Assembly: GCA_023052935.1 (NCBI GenBank)
Contig: CM041292.1
Location: forward strand, 137,468,951-137,532,950
Length of the DNA stretch: 64,000 bases
Origin: Piezodorus guildinii
Lineage: Eukaryota > Arthropoda > Insecta > Hemiptera > Pentatomidae
Reading direction: 5' to 3'
This document shows, one piece after another, positions 10,162-22,849 of the stretch (its first letter is position 1; the number at the start of each line of letters is the position of its first letter). A program made the position numbers and the translations under genes. A model generated the notes under the pieces. The model was not told where the DNA came from. It saw nothing but the letters and a program-made list of their open reading frames with translations, and made no database searches.

Positions 10162-10940
10162 GAACTTCATACCATAGTTGGATTTTTTTGTTTGGAATTG
10201 TATTACTTGATAAAAATTAAAAAATGTCCAAAATCTTTTATTTTAATCAAAATAGATTACATTATTTTTTAATTTGTAATAAGTAAATAAAAAGTAATAT
10301 TTATTATATGTAATGAAATAAAAACAAGAACGAACGGATTAACTCCTCAATAAAACAAGTTCGACTTCTTCGGTTTTTACATTAAATTGTGTGTTCATAG
10401 AATATCCCCTTGATGGTCTATAATTTATTATACACATTATTAAATCTTATATAGACAATGCATAAAATGCATTCAAATTCATTTCAACCTTATATCCCTT
10501 CCATTCAAACTTTTTTAACTGTGGTTTAATGGCAATGATAAGAATGAATTTTTATTAATAGTAGTAAATATAAAGATATATCATAATAAATCAATTAATA
10601 CCTAATGACCTTTAAAAATTCTCACACATTTGTTCTTTTATGTATTATATTTAATGTGGACATTTTTTAATTTTTTTATGAAAATAGCCATGAATCTGTT
10701 GAATAGTTTAATATATAACAATATAAACTAAATGTTAATAGACAAGATAAGATGAGATTTTCTGTCGACGTACTTATATTGTCCTGAAAATGATCCATGT
10801 ACTCCTTGACGTCAATCCCACATAAGATACCTTCTCCCTGAACAGACCATCAAGAATAGCCCGGCTAAAAAACCATCTACCTATCAATCTATCTCATTGT
10901 GTTGGTCATCTTAAGGAAGACATAAAAAAAATAACAATAA
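10162..10940. other. AT-rich intergenic sequence
   Basis: No gene or repeat family was recognised downstream of the glycine-rich gene. Confidence 0.4.

Positions 10941-10944
<4 letters not shown>

Positions 10945-11019
<75 letters not shown>
10945..11019. repeat. (TA)n microsatellite
   Basis: About 37 uninterrupted TA units, abutting the 3' end of the LINE copy at 11.02 kb. LINE tails often turn into such tracts. Confidence 0.9.
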
Positions 11020-11023
<4 letters not shown>

Positions 11024-11570
11024 AATAAATTCTGTATTTATTCTGGGACAAGTCTCTTTTGAATAATATTACAAAATATTTAAAAAAAAAGACTTTTATT
11101 GTCTTAGAGTAAAAAATAAAACAAAAAGAATATAAATAAAAAAGAATAATTTACAATATTAATAAATTAAATGCAGATACTAATAAAATTTAGACAATAA
11201 CAAAACTAGACTAAAAATAAAACAGAATAATATTTGCATATTTATACAAATCTTAATTACAATTTTTAATTAAAAGAGATTTGCAATACTGGTGAATAAT
11301 GATGAAATAATATATTCATAATAATGTGCATATGCAACACAAAATAAAATATAATAAAGTTATCATTACCATATGTTTTTTACTAATTTTATAGAAATTC
11401 ACAAATCTATTTAGGAATCGGAAAGAAAGGAAGTAGTGATTGCATGGTCGGATTAGGAAAGATTCGAAGGGCGAGAACGAGTTTTGCAGGAGTGGACGGA
11501 AGACTTGAATGAAAATATGTACTATAATATAAATGATTAAAAATAAAGAAGTAATCATTACGTTCGTTTA
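11020..11570 (-). pseudogene. LINE 3' fragment, CR1/jockey-tail-like (copy K1, degenerate)
   Basis: On the minus strand this matches the element at 18.56 kb. Shared 3' blocks include CTTTATTTATTCTGG-like sequence with AAGTCTCTT and AGAATAATATTA, and shared coding blocks include GAACGAGT(G/T)TTGC(A/G)GGAGTGGAC and the frame ending near 11510. Compared with the 18.8-kb copy, the middle of the C-terminal coding segment is deleted. It is too decayed to encode protein. Confidence 0.55.
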
Positions 11571-11675
11571 CACACCTTTGATGAAAAAAAAATGAAAATA
11601 CAATTCTTATTGAATTTATAAAATCTACGTGTATAAAAAATAAAACTTTGATGATTTTTTTTTCTATTTACAATG

Positions 11676-11915
11676 TTTGGGTCTTTTTCGTTTTAGGAAA
11701 CCTGTTACTAAGTTATGATATCGGTTATTTAAATAATAACAAATGTTACATCATCATTATTTATTTACTATCTGACTTATTAACAAGAACTATTGCCCAC
11801 AAATATATAAATAGTGTAGCTTTATCGGTTAAAACCCTACAGTTTTCGACCCATGTACCTTTATAACCGTTATCATAACTTAGTAACGGGTTGCCTAAAA
11901 TGAAAAAGACCCAAA
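11676..11915. mobile_element. inverted-repeat MITE-like element, 240 bp
   Basis: Long imperfect terminal inverted repeats of about 50 bp begin TTTGGGTCTTTTTC(G/A)TTTT and continue through GTTACTAAGTTATGATA (11676-11725, and inverted at 11866-11915). The AT-rich core of about 140 bp lacks coding capacity. The superfamily is unclear because I could not see a convincing target duplication. Confidence 0.7.
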
Positions 11916-11989
11916 ATATTAAAAAGTTGATCTAGTTAGGATTCTTCGGAAATTAATTGGACCGGAAATAATTGAAAGGATTTCATTTT

Positions 11990-12560
11990 TTAAATTCATT
12001 TTAATGAGATTTACAACTGTATGATGGAAAATATAACAAGTAAATATGAACAATGAATAAGAGCTTGAAACAGACGTTTGAAGAAACTTCAATGTTTATT
12101 TAAGTCAGCAGGTCTTGAGGTCACGGCTTTCTAGCAGTCTCGGAACATTATCAGAAACTAATGTCGATGAGAGTTTACGAACAAGTGGGTTTGACTGGGA
12201 TAGGTAGTTTGGCATTAATGCGGATATATCTTTTTCGGGCTAAGTTTGCAATAGTGGGATATTCAGGTCTTTCTGTATGGTTGGGATTAAGGGAAAATTT
12301 AAGGATCTTTCAAAGGGTTTTCGAGTGCAAGGATTGAGCAGGGAAAAGGAGTTTGACGGTTGGTAGATCCCCAAAGCTCAATCCTATATATGCCTAATGA
12401 TGGGAATGTAAAGAAGTTTTTTGTAGTGGTGAAAAGTTTTGAGTGTTTTTCATGTAAATGTTGTAGTAATCGGCACTGCTAGCAGTTTCATGTCGTTTTG
12501 GTCTAGTGTGAGGATCCCAAGTAAGACGTTGGTTAAATGGAGTCCTAGGTAACATCATAT
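11990..12560 (-). pseudogene. jockey-like LINE, 3' end fragment (copy J2, degenerate)
   Basis: Minus-strand homologue of the 2.0-kb fragment. It shares the 3' UTR blocks GATTTACAACTGTA and AACAAGTAAATATGA and a coding block reading NPLVRKLSS (about 12165-12200), which matches NPLVRNLSS in copy J1. Multiple frameshifts and stops are present. It appears 5'-truncated at about 12.55 kb. Confidence 0.7.
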
Positions 12561-13017
12561 TGTGGGAGCAGATACTTGATCTAAAAAGTAAGAAAAAAGT
12601 TCATATGATCCATAGTCCGATTGTCAATGGTTAGAGATGAAAATCATATTTTGCTGTTTACCGTGATTTTAATAAAAAAAAACTTAAATTTATCACTTGT
12701 CGTTCACGCAGAGAAAACTAAGTGGTAACAAATGAAAATCTGAGGTTTCCTGCTTATCCATACTATTTTCATGAAATGAGTGATAAAAAATTGTTCGATT
12801 CGCCGAATATTTTTAGAAATATAAACTTTAATGTTCTGCATGACAATATGTGAAGCTTACTTTCCTGTTTTAAGGGTAAGACTTCTTAACCTTCCGTAAG
12901 ATTTTCTCTTCTTTTGGTACCACTTATTTTTTTGTTCTTGCATATATTTGGTTTTTCCGATGATAAACTATAGACCACAGCATAAAACTCAAAATTGTAT
13001 TCTCCTCCATTAGTATT

Positions 13018-13055
<38 letters not shown>

Positions 13056-16000
13056 AGTTAAAATTTTAATAATGTATTTAATGTCAATAGGCAATTGATT
13101 TATTCAAGTTTAGTATAAAAAAAAAAATAAATAATAATTACGATCATATTTCATTCTGAAAGATTTCTTATTTAAATTCAACGTATTTGTGTAACTAATA
13201 AATTTTATGATGTGCAGTTTATTAGTTTGAATTTATAAAAGGAAAAAAAATTGTAATCTCTTAATTATAAAATTTAAACAAAATTGCTATTTTAATCTTT
13301 GCAAATGACCTTTTTATTAATTGAAACCAAATCCTACTTTGTGAAAAAATAACATTTTTTATAAAATTTACAGTATATGTTGTACTTGTTACAAACAATG
13401 AAGAAAAAACCAAACAAAGCTCAAAACCACGGTGAAAGATGAAACTATTTCGATTTTCAAGCCTCAATATAAAAATAAGGAAATTTCAGGAGTATTTAAA
13501 CAATACATGTATTCAGAGCTTGCAATAATTCATGTTTTGTATATGTATCAGAGGCACAAAATAACATGTTTATTTAAGCAGAATTCTATAAATCTAATAC
13601 TTGTTAGTAGTGCAACTATTGTTTATATTCCAATAATTGAAAAAAAAAAAAAAAAAAAATGCAATGATAACAAAGCTTATTTTAAACAAGACTTAGAGCA
13701 GCTTTCACTTGGTTCTTTTTTCGCTGAGTGGATATAATTAGTTAAAATGACCCTTTCTCCACCAATGATTCGACTTTTCTAGGATGATTTAATTTTAATT
13801 TCTCTCTAAAAGAAAACGTATATTTTATGTCCAAAAACTTCTGTAAAGAGAAATAACTAAGTATAACTTTCCAAAGGCAAATTTTCTCAAAAAAAAGTAA
13901 ATATAGTTATGTAATGACATTGGTAATTGCCCAGAATAAAAGTAATGAGGTGTGTGACGCAACGATTTCCACACGGTGTTTATAAAAATTTAATTTAGTT
14001 TTTCAATATGAAAAATCTGACTTTTTTTTAACCTCAAAGGCAGTTATTCTTACTTTTGTAAGAAAAATGGTAAGTCGCGGTAAAATGACACGGATAAATA
14101 CAGTTTTTATCTTCTCCTGTTTACTTAATTATGTTAATAATTATTTGTGAATATAAAAAAATTTATTTTTTTAAAACTTCACTCATATATTTTTTTAAAA
14201 TAGTTTAATGTGACAAATTCAAAAGGAAGTGACATTTTTTGAGTGTGGAGACCATTGATTTCGAAGTACACAATCAATAAAATATATATATAAATCAAGA
14301 AAGAAATAAGGCATTAGTTCAAGAGTCCACTGAAGCACAACTTGTTAAAGCCTAAACAATGTTTAAAATCTACTAATGACTAAAATAGAGTAAAATTTGT
14401 TTTCGCAACCCCAAACAATCATAATTTAGGAATCCCAATTCTAATGCATATTTTAGATTGAACGTTATTTTTCACAATATAATTGTACCATTTTTAAAAA
14501 TTGTATTTATATATTTTAGATAATTTAACTATTTTTTTAAATTTGATACTTATAATGTAAATAATATAATACGTAAAGAATATTAAAAATAATAACAGGA
14601 TTAAAAAAAATTGTAACTATCAGGATACCTAATAATTCATTAAAATTATATGGATTTACTTTAAGAGATCAAAGGAAATTATATGCAGAGAATTACATGT
14701 TTATGAACACTTCAAAATTTAATGTATATTAATATAATTTTTTTAATAATATTTTTAATGTAATGAAATAATTATAATATTGATATATTCAGAGCTCGAG
14801 AAAAAAAGAAAAAGAACACTGAACGATGACTGTTGGAGTTCACCGTTCCTACTTTCACTTCATGTAACCGTTCTTTTGGACCTGTTACTCTGAGACTGGC
14901 TCGTCTTTATTATGAAGACTAGATTATTGTGAATATTTAAGATTACTGACCAGAAAATTTATTTATTTTGCAATAAATAATAAAGAACTAATACAAATAA
15001 AAAATACGAAAAAAGAAAAAAAAAAAGCATTTTCTAATTTATTAAAATAAAAAACTTATCTGATTAACGTATAAAATCTAACGATTTTAAAATAAACTAT
15101 CAAATAGAATTATTTCCGGTTATTTAATATTTTATTAATTATAATGGAGTTAGATTTGATAACAAACTGCATTAAAAATATAGCTTCATAATTGCCAATT
15201 TTTAATTCCATAATTTAGTTTTTTTTAACTTCCCTGTTCGCTTACCTATGCAAATGTATTTTCGCCCTTTCAGTGAAGAATGGCTTTGGCAAACGAATCA
15301 ATAGTTTTAATTTCAAAATTTACTATCAATTTTGAAAAGATTCCGATTAATGTTGACTCATTACTGATTGCTTTTCTAAGATTAAGAACTTATAGAATCC
15401 AATTGGAACTAAATATGATCAGATTAATCAGTGACCTTGATAAAATTTTACATATTTCAATATTCAATTCATTTCATGCCTAAGTTTTAGTATATTTATG
15501 GTTTTGTCATATCGAAAGCTCTAACTTAGGTTTTTTTTACTATTTGGTATTGTTCAAGAGATGTAATTAAATGACATTGAAGTATTCCAATTAGAGATTT
15601 CGAAGATATACTACATAAAGCTGTTAATAAAGGTATTAGTATTATCTTTTATTGATTGATAATTTCTTTTCATGATCGCTTCCTAGTCTTGATGATGAAA
15701 AACTAACAAAATCACTTAGAGACAAAAAAATGTAGTGTAGTTTGTATTTTATTCACATAGACATTTCTTTGGTTAATCATTCCATGATGATAAACTGCAA
15801 CATAGGGAAAATACTCTTCCCAAGTCATAGACCCAATATAAATGCTCAAGAAGCTGTTTTTTCCTCTCTGGATTTTATCCAAAAATGCTAATCTATTATG
15901 TAGTTCAAAACACTATTCAATTAATTAATAATAGTATATAATAAAACTATATTTTGCTCAACATAACAATGGCATTAACTTGTACATTCTATAATTCTTG

Positions 16001-16380
16001 AAGCAAAATTTAGCATTATATAATATGTATTGAAGTTTGCGCCAGTTTTGGCAATGGAAATAAATTTAATCTATTGCTTCAATGCTGTGGAATCAAATCT
16101 GCTTTATTATGATTTTTCAAAGTAAAAACTTGTAACAATTCAAGATAAAAATTGTATTCATCATTTATTTATTAAAAAGATATTTGATGGACCAGAAATT
16201 TAAACTAAAAGAACTTTTCTTTTTTTAATCAAATAACTTAGAATATGATAGCCTTGTGATAAGTTTTTATAGCTAAGTAAATGTATATTCACAATCTATT
16301 CAGTTTTTATTCTCACAGTTTTTTATTTTTTAGAAACTTACTTTTGAAATTTATTTCTTAAAAAATCATTATATTCTTCA
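12560..16380. other. long AT-rich tract without recognised genes
   Basis: It contains a (TA)n run (13023-13053), homopolymers, and a 67-codon frame at 15280-15483 starting MALANESIVLISKF, whose composition is not obviously biased but which I cannot match to any family. Nothing else could be supported. Confidence 0.4.
13023..13053. repeat. (TA)n microsatellite
   Basis: About 15 TA units. Confidence 0.85.
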
Positions 16381-17059
16381 CGTGCATATTTAATGGTGTA
16401 TTCTGCTCCATAAAATTCCATCTTTCTGACCCTTGGAAATAGTCTCTCGTCAAATCGATGGGTTAGTCTAAAAGGCCATAGCAATGCCTATTATCCTTTC
16501 TCTCCTTTACTTATTATGGACGAAATCCTGAAAAACTCTTTTTGGAATGTATATTCTCCGTCATAGATTCTCATCTTACAATCTCATATTCCTTGTTTAG
16601 TTCTCTACTCCACTGCCCATCAATGGCATCATGTGGTGGACAATGTCTCCTCTCCATTCAAGCGTAGATTGCTGTGCTAGAGAGCGTTTTTTTTAATCTA
16701 GAATGGGGTTTGATACAGAATATGTAAAATAGAACAGGTCATGGTGTTTGGCATACATGACTGCTTTTAAAAACTTGGTAAACTCCAACCAGCACAGTTC
16801 ATACAACCATATATTTTCCCACCCTGACATTTTCCGATGGCACAAATGTGCTATCTAGCTTAATATCCATTAATCAAATAAATAACCTTGAAGAATAGTC
16901 TCGAAACTAGAGGGTCAGGTTAAATGCATAATAACCACCTTCATCCTTTCTTGTAAATCTATCCTTGCCAACAGTTTTCTTAGATAATGTTGCATTTAGT
17001 GTTGAACAGGTCTATTAGCTAGGACTCTTAAGTTAGCTAAATATTATTCTCTATCATAG

Positions 17060-17260
17060 CTAATCCTTATAGAGGACTAAAACGATAAGAAACTGCTAGC
17101 CATGTCTGGCTATTTCACTACTTACTAGACAAACATTCTAAGCATCCAATAAATTAAAAAAAGGTTCATTTATATGACTACAATGCGGCCTATTTTGACT
17201 TTTAGAATTGAGTCATGGGCTTGCACTGAACAATCAAAACCTCCTGTATCCAATACTTTG
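17060..17260 (+). pseudogene. RTE-like LINE reverse-transcriptase fragment
   Basis: One frame reads TTMRPILTFRIESWACTEQS (about 17179-17240), which matches the thumb-region motif (I)RP(V/I)LTYG.E.W..T of RTE/jockey-type reverse transcriptases. Upstream sequence is broken by stops. The fragment is short and badly decayed, and the surrounding 16.4-17.06 kb may hold more of the same element on either strand. Confidence 0.4.
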
Positions 17261-17279
17261 TACGATTATAAACGCTACT

Positions 17280-18555
17280 TATATTGTCATTTATAAAATT
17301 GTCATGAAAATCTTAATGTCTCAAATTAAGTTTAAATAGTTTACTTCAGATACCTTTATTTGTCAGACAAATTCCATTTACTTGCATCATTTTTATTTCC
17401 CAAAAATCCTCTGGGGTGTTAAAAAAAAAAATGAGGTCATTGGACAAATAGAGTTGCAATTTAATGGAATTGGTATTTTATCTACAATACAAGTCAGTTG
17501 TGTAATAATATCATAATTCTTCACATTTACCGGAATTATTTATTTATTATTTTTTTTTTTTTTTAGAATAAACAATTTTACTTTTTTTTTTTTAATATAT
17601 ATTTTTAATCAATTTTAGCTTTCTCTGGTAAGTCCAAATTTTTCTTCATCTCTTGCATGTAAAGGAATTATTGAGGTATATCGCCTAAGGGAATTTGGAT
17701 CTGTTTCAAGTAAGTCACTGATTATTATATATCGACATATAAAAATAGTTGAATAGAAATTCAATTAATCAGTAGATTCAAAGATTAGCTTACAATTCTG
17801 TTTCAATTTTTTCACTATTGAATAATTTTATTATTATGTAATATAGAAAGGAATCTCATTTACTATGTATCAAAAAATTTACAAAACCTTTAGGCCCGCC
17901 ATGTAGCTCCTTTAAAGACCACACCACAATTCTCAATGATACGTTTAGTTAGTCATTACCCCATACTTGTGAGTTGCCTCTAGTTGGCTGATTACCTCGG
18001 GAATGGCTGTGAATGAATTCCCCTTTTCACTACACTACTTAAACCTCATTTAATCATTGTACTTTTAGAATATTTGAATAGTTTTTAGGTTAGTTGACCA
18101 TATTTGTATTCGATGAAGGTTGAGATAGTTTTGACAGGGGCCAATAAATTATTACCGTTTTCATAGTTTATAGTATTTTAGACTAGTTTACACTCCACAA
18201 AAAATATTTTATTATATTTTTGTAATCATATATTGAATATATCCATCATTCACTATTTTTAATTTAGTTGTATTTTTAAATTTAAAATACTGTCCCAATC
18301 TTTCTCTGCTTATATTATCTAAATTTATAACTAATTACTACTAATTGAATAATTGCACTTTTTAATTTTATTTTAAATTAAATAGATTAGTCCCTTAGGA
18401 AGTTTTTTAAAACATTCGATCTTAAAGATAGAGGAAGAACCCAAAACGTTAATTATTCATTTCTAAAATAAATTTTTGTTAGACTTTTTTTATCTTTGTA
18501 ATTATAATACTTCCATTTTATAATATTATTATCCTTGAATATTAATTTGTCTCAA
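17280..18555. other. AT-rich intergenic sequence
   Basis: No supported gene. T-runs lie at 17550-17595, and nothing resembling the repeat families elsewhere in the window was identified. Confidence 0.4.
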
Positions 18556-18559
18556 ATTT

Positions 18560-20290
18560 TTAACTGTAATATTATATATAATAATTATAAATTCTTTATT
18601 TATTCTGGAATAAGTCTCTTCAGAATAATATTAAAAAAAAAATTAAATTAGAACTTCAGTATCTTAGGGTAAAAACGCAAACAAATAAATATACAATGAT
18701 TATGAAAAAAGTAAAATAAAATACATAAATATTTAAATACGATGCAAAATAAAATATAATAAATAATCATTTCTCTCTGCTCTATTTACTGATTTTTATT
18801 GAAATTTGCAAATTAATTGGGGTTATTTGAGAATTGGATAGATAGGAAGTGTTTAAACAAACAGGATTTGAAGGTCGGAAGAGTATTCGAGTAATGGATA
18901 TAAGAAGGAATAGAATTCCATATGGACGAGAATCGGATAAGGAAAGATCTGTCGAAAGATGCGGTTTGATGAGGTGTTATATACAGGTCCGAAGGTCGGG
19001 AACGAGTGTTGCGGGAGTGGACCATGGATTTAAATGAAAACATATCCGAGATGTATGTTGGAAGTAGGGATTGCAATCCGGAAAACCGGATCCAGTAATC
19101 CGGCGGATCCGGCATCATTATACGTTAATCGGATCCGATTATAGCAATTTTGGACAAAAATAGTGCAGTTTAATAAAAAAAAGTACTCTAAATGCGTTAC
19201 ATTTGGTGTACATGTATGGTGGTGTCGTTCGACGCCAAATTACATCACGTCATCAGTTCAGTCCAGCATCATTCGTTCGCCTTTCACGAGACAGTACAAG
19301 TGCTTTTGTTTTGTCGGTGCTTCCCCTAAATGTAAGTTAACAGATATTATTGAGCTATAGCATCCTATAAATTGTCTGTAGAGGAACTTCTGAACAACTC
19401 TAACTTTTTTTTAGAGAAATTGCTCACTCAAGTACTGACTCACTCAAGTGTACTGAATTATATGATAAGCTGCTTACAAATCTATTGAAATCTAGGAAAA
19501 CTGAGCTACGTTACTGCTTAAGTCTTCCTATACTTCACTTTCTCAGATAGCTCAATTAATTTATTAAGTTACTTTATAAAATCCTATATAATTATCCTTG
19601 CGTAATTAACTCAGATGGGAATTGTGATAACAATAATTTTAAATTATTTGAGAATGCCAAGAATCACAAAAAACTCTTATATTAATGATGGGCACAATCA
19701 TATTTTGATGAATATGTCTGATGAATGGCATAATTATCACAATAATAAGTTGGTATTATGAGTATAAATCTTTAAATTATTCTACTGACAATATTTGCTT
19801 TTTAAATAGTATTAAATTTTGATTTTGGAAAAAGGGTGGTAGAAAACAAATAGTCTTTATTTTCAGCAAATGGTAATCAATAGCCGACTGTTTTAATAGC
19901 CAATAAAATTTTACTAGTTACCTAAACTACTAAACTTTAATTTTTTTCTCCATTTCTAATCCTAACATAACTTTTATTTTATAAACTTCCTATTATGAGT
20001 ACAATTATATTCGAATAACATACTAACAGTTCATCTTGGACCGAAAAGTGAAAATCAACCTGATTTAGTCATACCATCCGGATCCGGCCGGATCCGACCG
20101 GATTGATGAAATTCGGGACCGGATCCGGCCGGATTAGAAATGACACCAGATTACAATCCCTAGTTGGAAGAAAGGATGCCAGGAAGTACTTAGTTACGGT
20201 AGGAAGGGTAAAGCCACATTAACTCATCGTGGAATTGGGTTACAGTTATATAAATATATAATATTACTAGCCAAGGAAAACTGCTAATTT
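18560..20290 (-). pseudogene. LINE C-terminal fragment (copy K2), split by a hAT element
   Basis: Reading from about 20290 down to 20163 and then from 19064 to 18813 gives a LINE C-terminus. The downstream part includes YISDMFSFKSMVHSRNTRSR, then SSIWNSIPSYI (the W.S.P motif) and TFKSCLFKHFL, typical of the tails of CR1/L2/jockey-like reverse transcriptases. The 3' UTR runs to about 18560 and shares blocks with the 11.0-kb copy. The frame upstream of the insertion has a stop. A 1.1-kb hAT element with 8-bp duplications splits it, so the LINE is older than the hAT insertion. Confidence 0.75.
19065..20162. mobile_element. non-autonomous hAT-type element, 1098 bp
   Basis: It is bounded by perfect 8-bp direct repeats GTTGGAAG (19057-19064 and 20163-20170), the target length of the hAT superfamily. 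The ends are inverted repeats, TAGGGATTGCAATCCGG on the left and TAGGGATTGTAATCTGG read inward from the right. Both subterminal regions carry several overlapping copies of the palindromic motif CCGGATCCGG, resembling transposase-binding arrays. The interior lacks a transposase frame. A leader-like stretch near 19260-19335, ending CTAAATGTAAGT, could be the remnant of a 5' exon and splice donor. Confidence 0.88.
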
Positions 20291-20693
20291 ACTTTGAATA
20301 AATTTATTTAAACATAAATTTTAAAAAATCTGAATTTCAGCTCTTTCAGACTATTTCACTGAGGGTCAAACCTACATTTATGAAAGACTATTTAGTTATT
20401 TTTCAACAAAATAAATTTAATCAAAATCATTAGAGCTGTATTCAAGGAAACTTGAAGAAACTGAAAATGTGAAAAGTGGCACATAATTTCGATGAAAAAG
20501 TTTCTGTAACATCTATGGAACAGGCCTATTTTAAATTTATAATTTCAGCTTCATAATACTTTTTCTTACTGAGCTAGACCTATCATATTGCAATATTGTT
20601 TAATTTACAATATTTTAAGTTAGTTAGTTTTGGGTAAATTTTTAAATTGTTGTAATGAAAATTAATTTAAATACGTTAGTCAAAATATTCATT

Positions 20694-20805
20694 AATATTA
20701 TGAAAAAAGAGTCTATGTTCTCCAGGACTGAGATTCAAACTTAGAACATATGGCATGTAGACCAGCGTGCTACACATCCATGGGCTCCCGGAGGCTAAAC
20801 ATTGT
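20694..20805 (-). mobile_element. tRNA-like SINE fragment
   Basis: Read on the minus strand, GGGAGCCCATGGATGTGTAG, then CTGGTCTACATGCC and a B-box-like TTTGAATCTC resemble a tRNA-derived head. No second copy in the window confirms it. Confidence 0.35.
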
Positions 20806-21654
20806 GTGATTAAAGTTGTTGATAAAATTAAGTTGTATAGAATAAATTTCATAAAACTAAAATGATCTATGGTTCTAATTATCAACTATCAAACCACAAT
20901 GTTTCTATGTTAATGTTTCATTTTTTTAAAATATTAAATTAAATGTTTTTGATTTATTAGAAGAATATATGTTCTAATTTATTTTTCATCTATTCAATAT
21001 TCATTTTGATGGCATTATGCTTTAAAATATATTAATAATATAATCAAATTAACTATAACTGTTATTGTTGGTAAAGTTAGTGGGGTTAATTTCTTCTTGT
21101 ATAATAAACATAAGAGACCATGATGGGTGAGCATGTTGGAACGAGAATACCAAAATGCTAGGCGCGGAACAATTTGGGTTTGATTCTCTACTACGTCAGT
21201 CAAGTTTTGTGTCTGTATTCATGACGGACTTTCTTATTTTGGTTAGTTCTTAGAGCCACCACCACAGAGACACAGACAACTCACTCAGAGACGAGTGATT
21301 TTAGTCACAAAAGTCATTGATTTAAGAAGTATAGTTTGAATTAACTAGAGGCTGAAGTGATTGAGGACGTTAAGGACATTCTCTTAGCTACTTCAGAATC
21401 ATTTAGCATTGGTTCGAACCTGGCCTGGAAGGATTCACAATGAAACTTGACTTTCCACGTTGTCTGGGTAAGTTGGTTACCTGTTAAATAAAATATCCTG
21501 TTTGCCGTAATTGAAACAAAAAAGGATCTTGAATGGCAATAATTTTTTTTTTTTAATTTTTTATTTCAGAAAGTTTTTTTTTTTTTTTTTGTAAAATCAC
21601 TTCTTACTTTTGTATTAGGTGTAGATTCTTTTAGGTGAAGGTCAAAGTTCTATA

Positions 21655-21937
21655 AATAAAATTGGAGGCTGATGTCTACTTCACCCCTATTTTATTGGAA
21701 AAATTCGCACTACGTTTCGGCTACAATGCCATCTTCAGGTGCAGTGGAACAATTTAGATTTAGTGTGAGTAGCTGCTTTCCAGTCAAAGCCACATGTCTG
21801 TGAGACATAGAGACATGTGGCTTTGACTGGAAAGCAGCTACTCACACTAAATCTAAATTGTTCCACTGCACCTGAAGATGGTGCGAATTTTTCCAATAAA
21901 ATAGTGGTGAAGTAGACATCAGCCTCCAATTTTATTC
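21655..21937. repeat. inverted pair of Penelope-like-element tails (palindrome)
   Basis: Arms 21655-21799 and 21811-21937 are nearly identical inverted copies around an 11-base centre. They start (A)AATTGGAGGCTGATGTCTAC and meet at AGACATGTGGCTTTGACTGG. The right arm lacks a 19-base block (CATTGTAGCCGAAACGTAG) that the left arm keeps. The block is half of a hammerhead core. Such inverted tails are typical of Penelope-like retroelements, though no reverse transcriptase is present here. Confidence 0.7.
21707..21742 (-). ncRNA. hammerhead-ribozyme-like motif (minimal type I)
   Basis: On the minus strand: stem I GCAC, core CUGAAGA, one extra U, stem II GGC/GCC with loop AUUGUA, then GAAACGUA, then stem I GUGC. 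This satisfies CUGANGA...GAAA with a UH cleavage site (GUA). Stem III is only the self-complementary ACGU, so activity would be expected mainly as a dimer, as described for the short-stem-III hammerheads of Penelope-like elements. An extra base after A9 is known from a natural viroid hammerhead. The stem I match is only 4 bp. Cleavage is inferred. Confidence 0.6.
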
Positions 21938-22144
21938 TTACTTTTGAATTTTTTTGCACAATTAAAATTTATTATGCTTCAATATTTAGTATAACTTTAC
22001 AGCATTGACAATAACAAATAAAACATAATTATATGATAATACCCCTTGTGAAATAAATATTCAAAAAGGCTAGGGAAGATTTTGCATTAATTTGTCCTCT
22101 TTAAAACTGCTATTACCAATTTTAATGAGTTGCTAATAATGTTT

Positions 22145-22400
22145 GTTTGTTTGTTTATTTATTTAACGTCACTTTATGCAACTATGGCTAATCGGACGAT
22201 GCTACAGTGGGAGTCCTAAATTTTGCCTATCCAGGTTTTATTATGATAGGGATCTTTAACGAGTGCCTGACATCGTACAGGCTTGGAACCACCTTTTAAC
22301 GTCCCCTCCGGACCATAACTAAGGATTTTTTACTCCCATTAAAAAATCCTAGGACCACCTGCTGGTTTGAATCCATGACCTATACGCTAATAACGTATTT
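22145..22400 (-). mobile_element. tRNA-derived SINE, family S2 (copy 1)
   Basis: Minus strand. The conserved body GACCATAACTAAGGATTTTT and AACGTCCCCTCCGGACC (plus-strand reading) is shared with copies at 38.7 and 58.7 kb. The B-box-like GGTTTGAATCC equivalent lies near 22365. The head toward 22400 is eroded. Confidence 0.65.
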
Positions 22401-22849
22401 AAAATTTTCTTTATATGTTACACCCTATTTAGCTGCATTTTCTTTCTATTCATTGCTTTATTCTTCTTGCGAATCCGAGCATAATTTTTATGTAATTGGA
22501 TGATAGGCTACTATTATTTGCCATTTCTTCAAGGGAATTCCAGAAATACTCATCATGAAATGAGGCAATTAAGGAAACAAAAAAAAAAACTCTTTAATTT
22601 CAAATCATGTCTTTAACAGAAAAGTTGTAAGTCAAGTGGTAACAACTGCATCTGACCATTATTTTTTAATTTTAGTTACTTCCAATTTTGAATCCTAAAT
22701 TCTCGACAAAAATACCATTTTTAAAATAACCTGAATCCAATTAATTAAGTTTGATTAATTCTTAAAAAATAGTCTGTGTGTCTACATTACTGATTCATAT
22801 ATTAAAGAAAGTAATATTTTCCATTTTTAACCTTCACTAGCCTATATAT

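Noticed and set aside
13432..13737. 101-codon open frame with a Lys run
   Set aside because: The frame crosses a poly-A tract of about 18 bases and has AT-driven composition. There is no homology or gene context.
15280..15483. 67-codon frame as a gene
   Set aside because: It has no recognisable domain, splice partner or promoter. Its length is near what AT-rich noise gives over 64 kb.
17613..17622. A micro-exon CTTTCTCTG flanked by AG and GTAAGT, resembling the end of the glycine-rich exon 2
   Set aside because: It is only 9 nt and no upstream signal-peptide exon or downstream glycine exon lies nearby. It is probably chance.
20676..20885. Possible small secreted protein on the minus strand
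   Set aside because: The hydrophobic start is in AT-rich sequence and the rest overlaps a tRNA-like SINE fragment.
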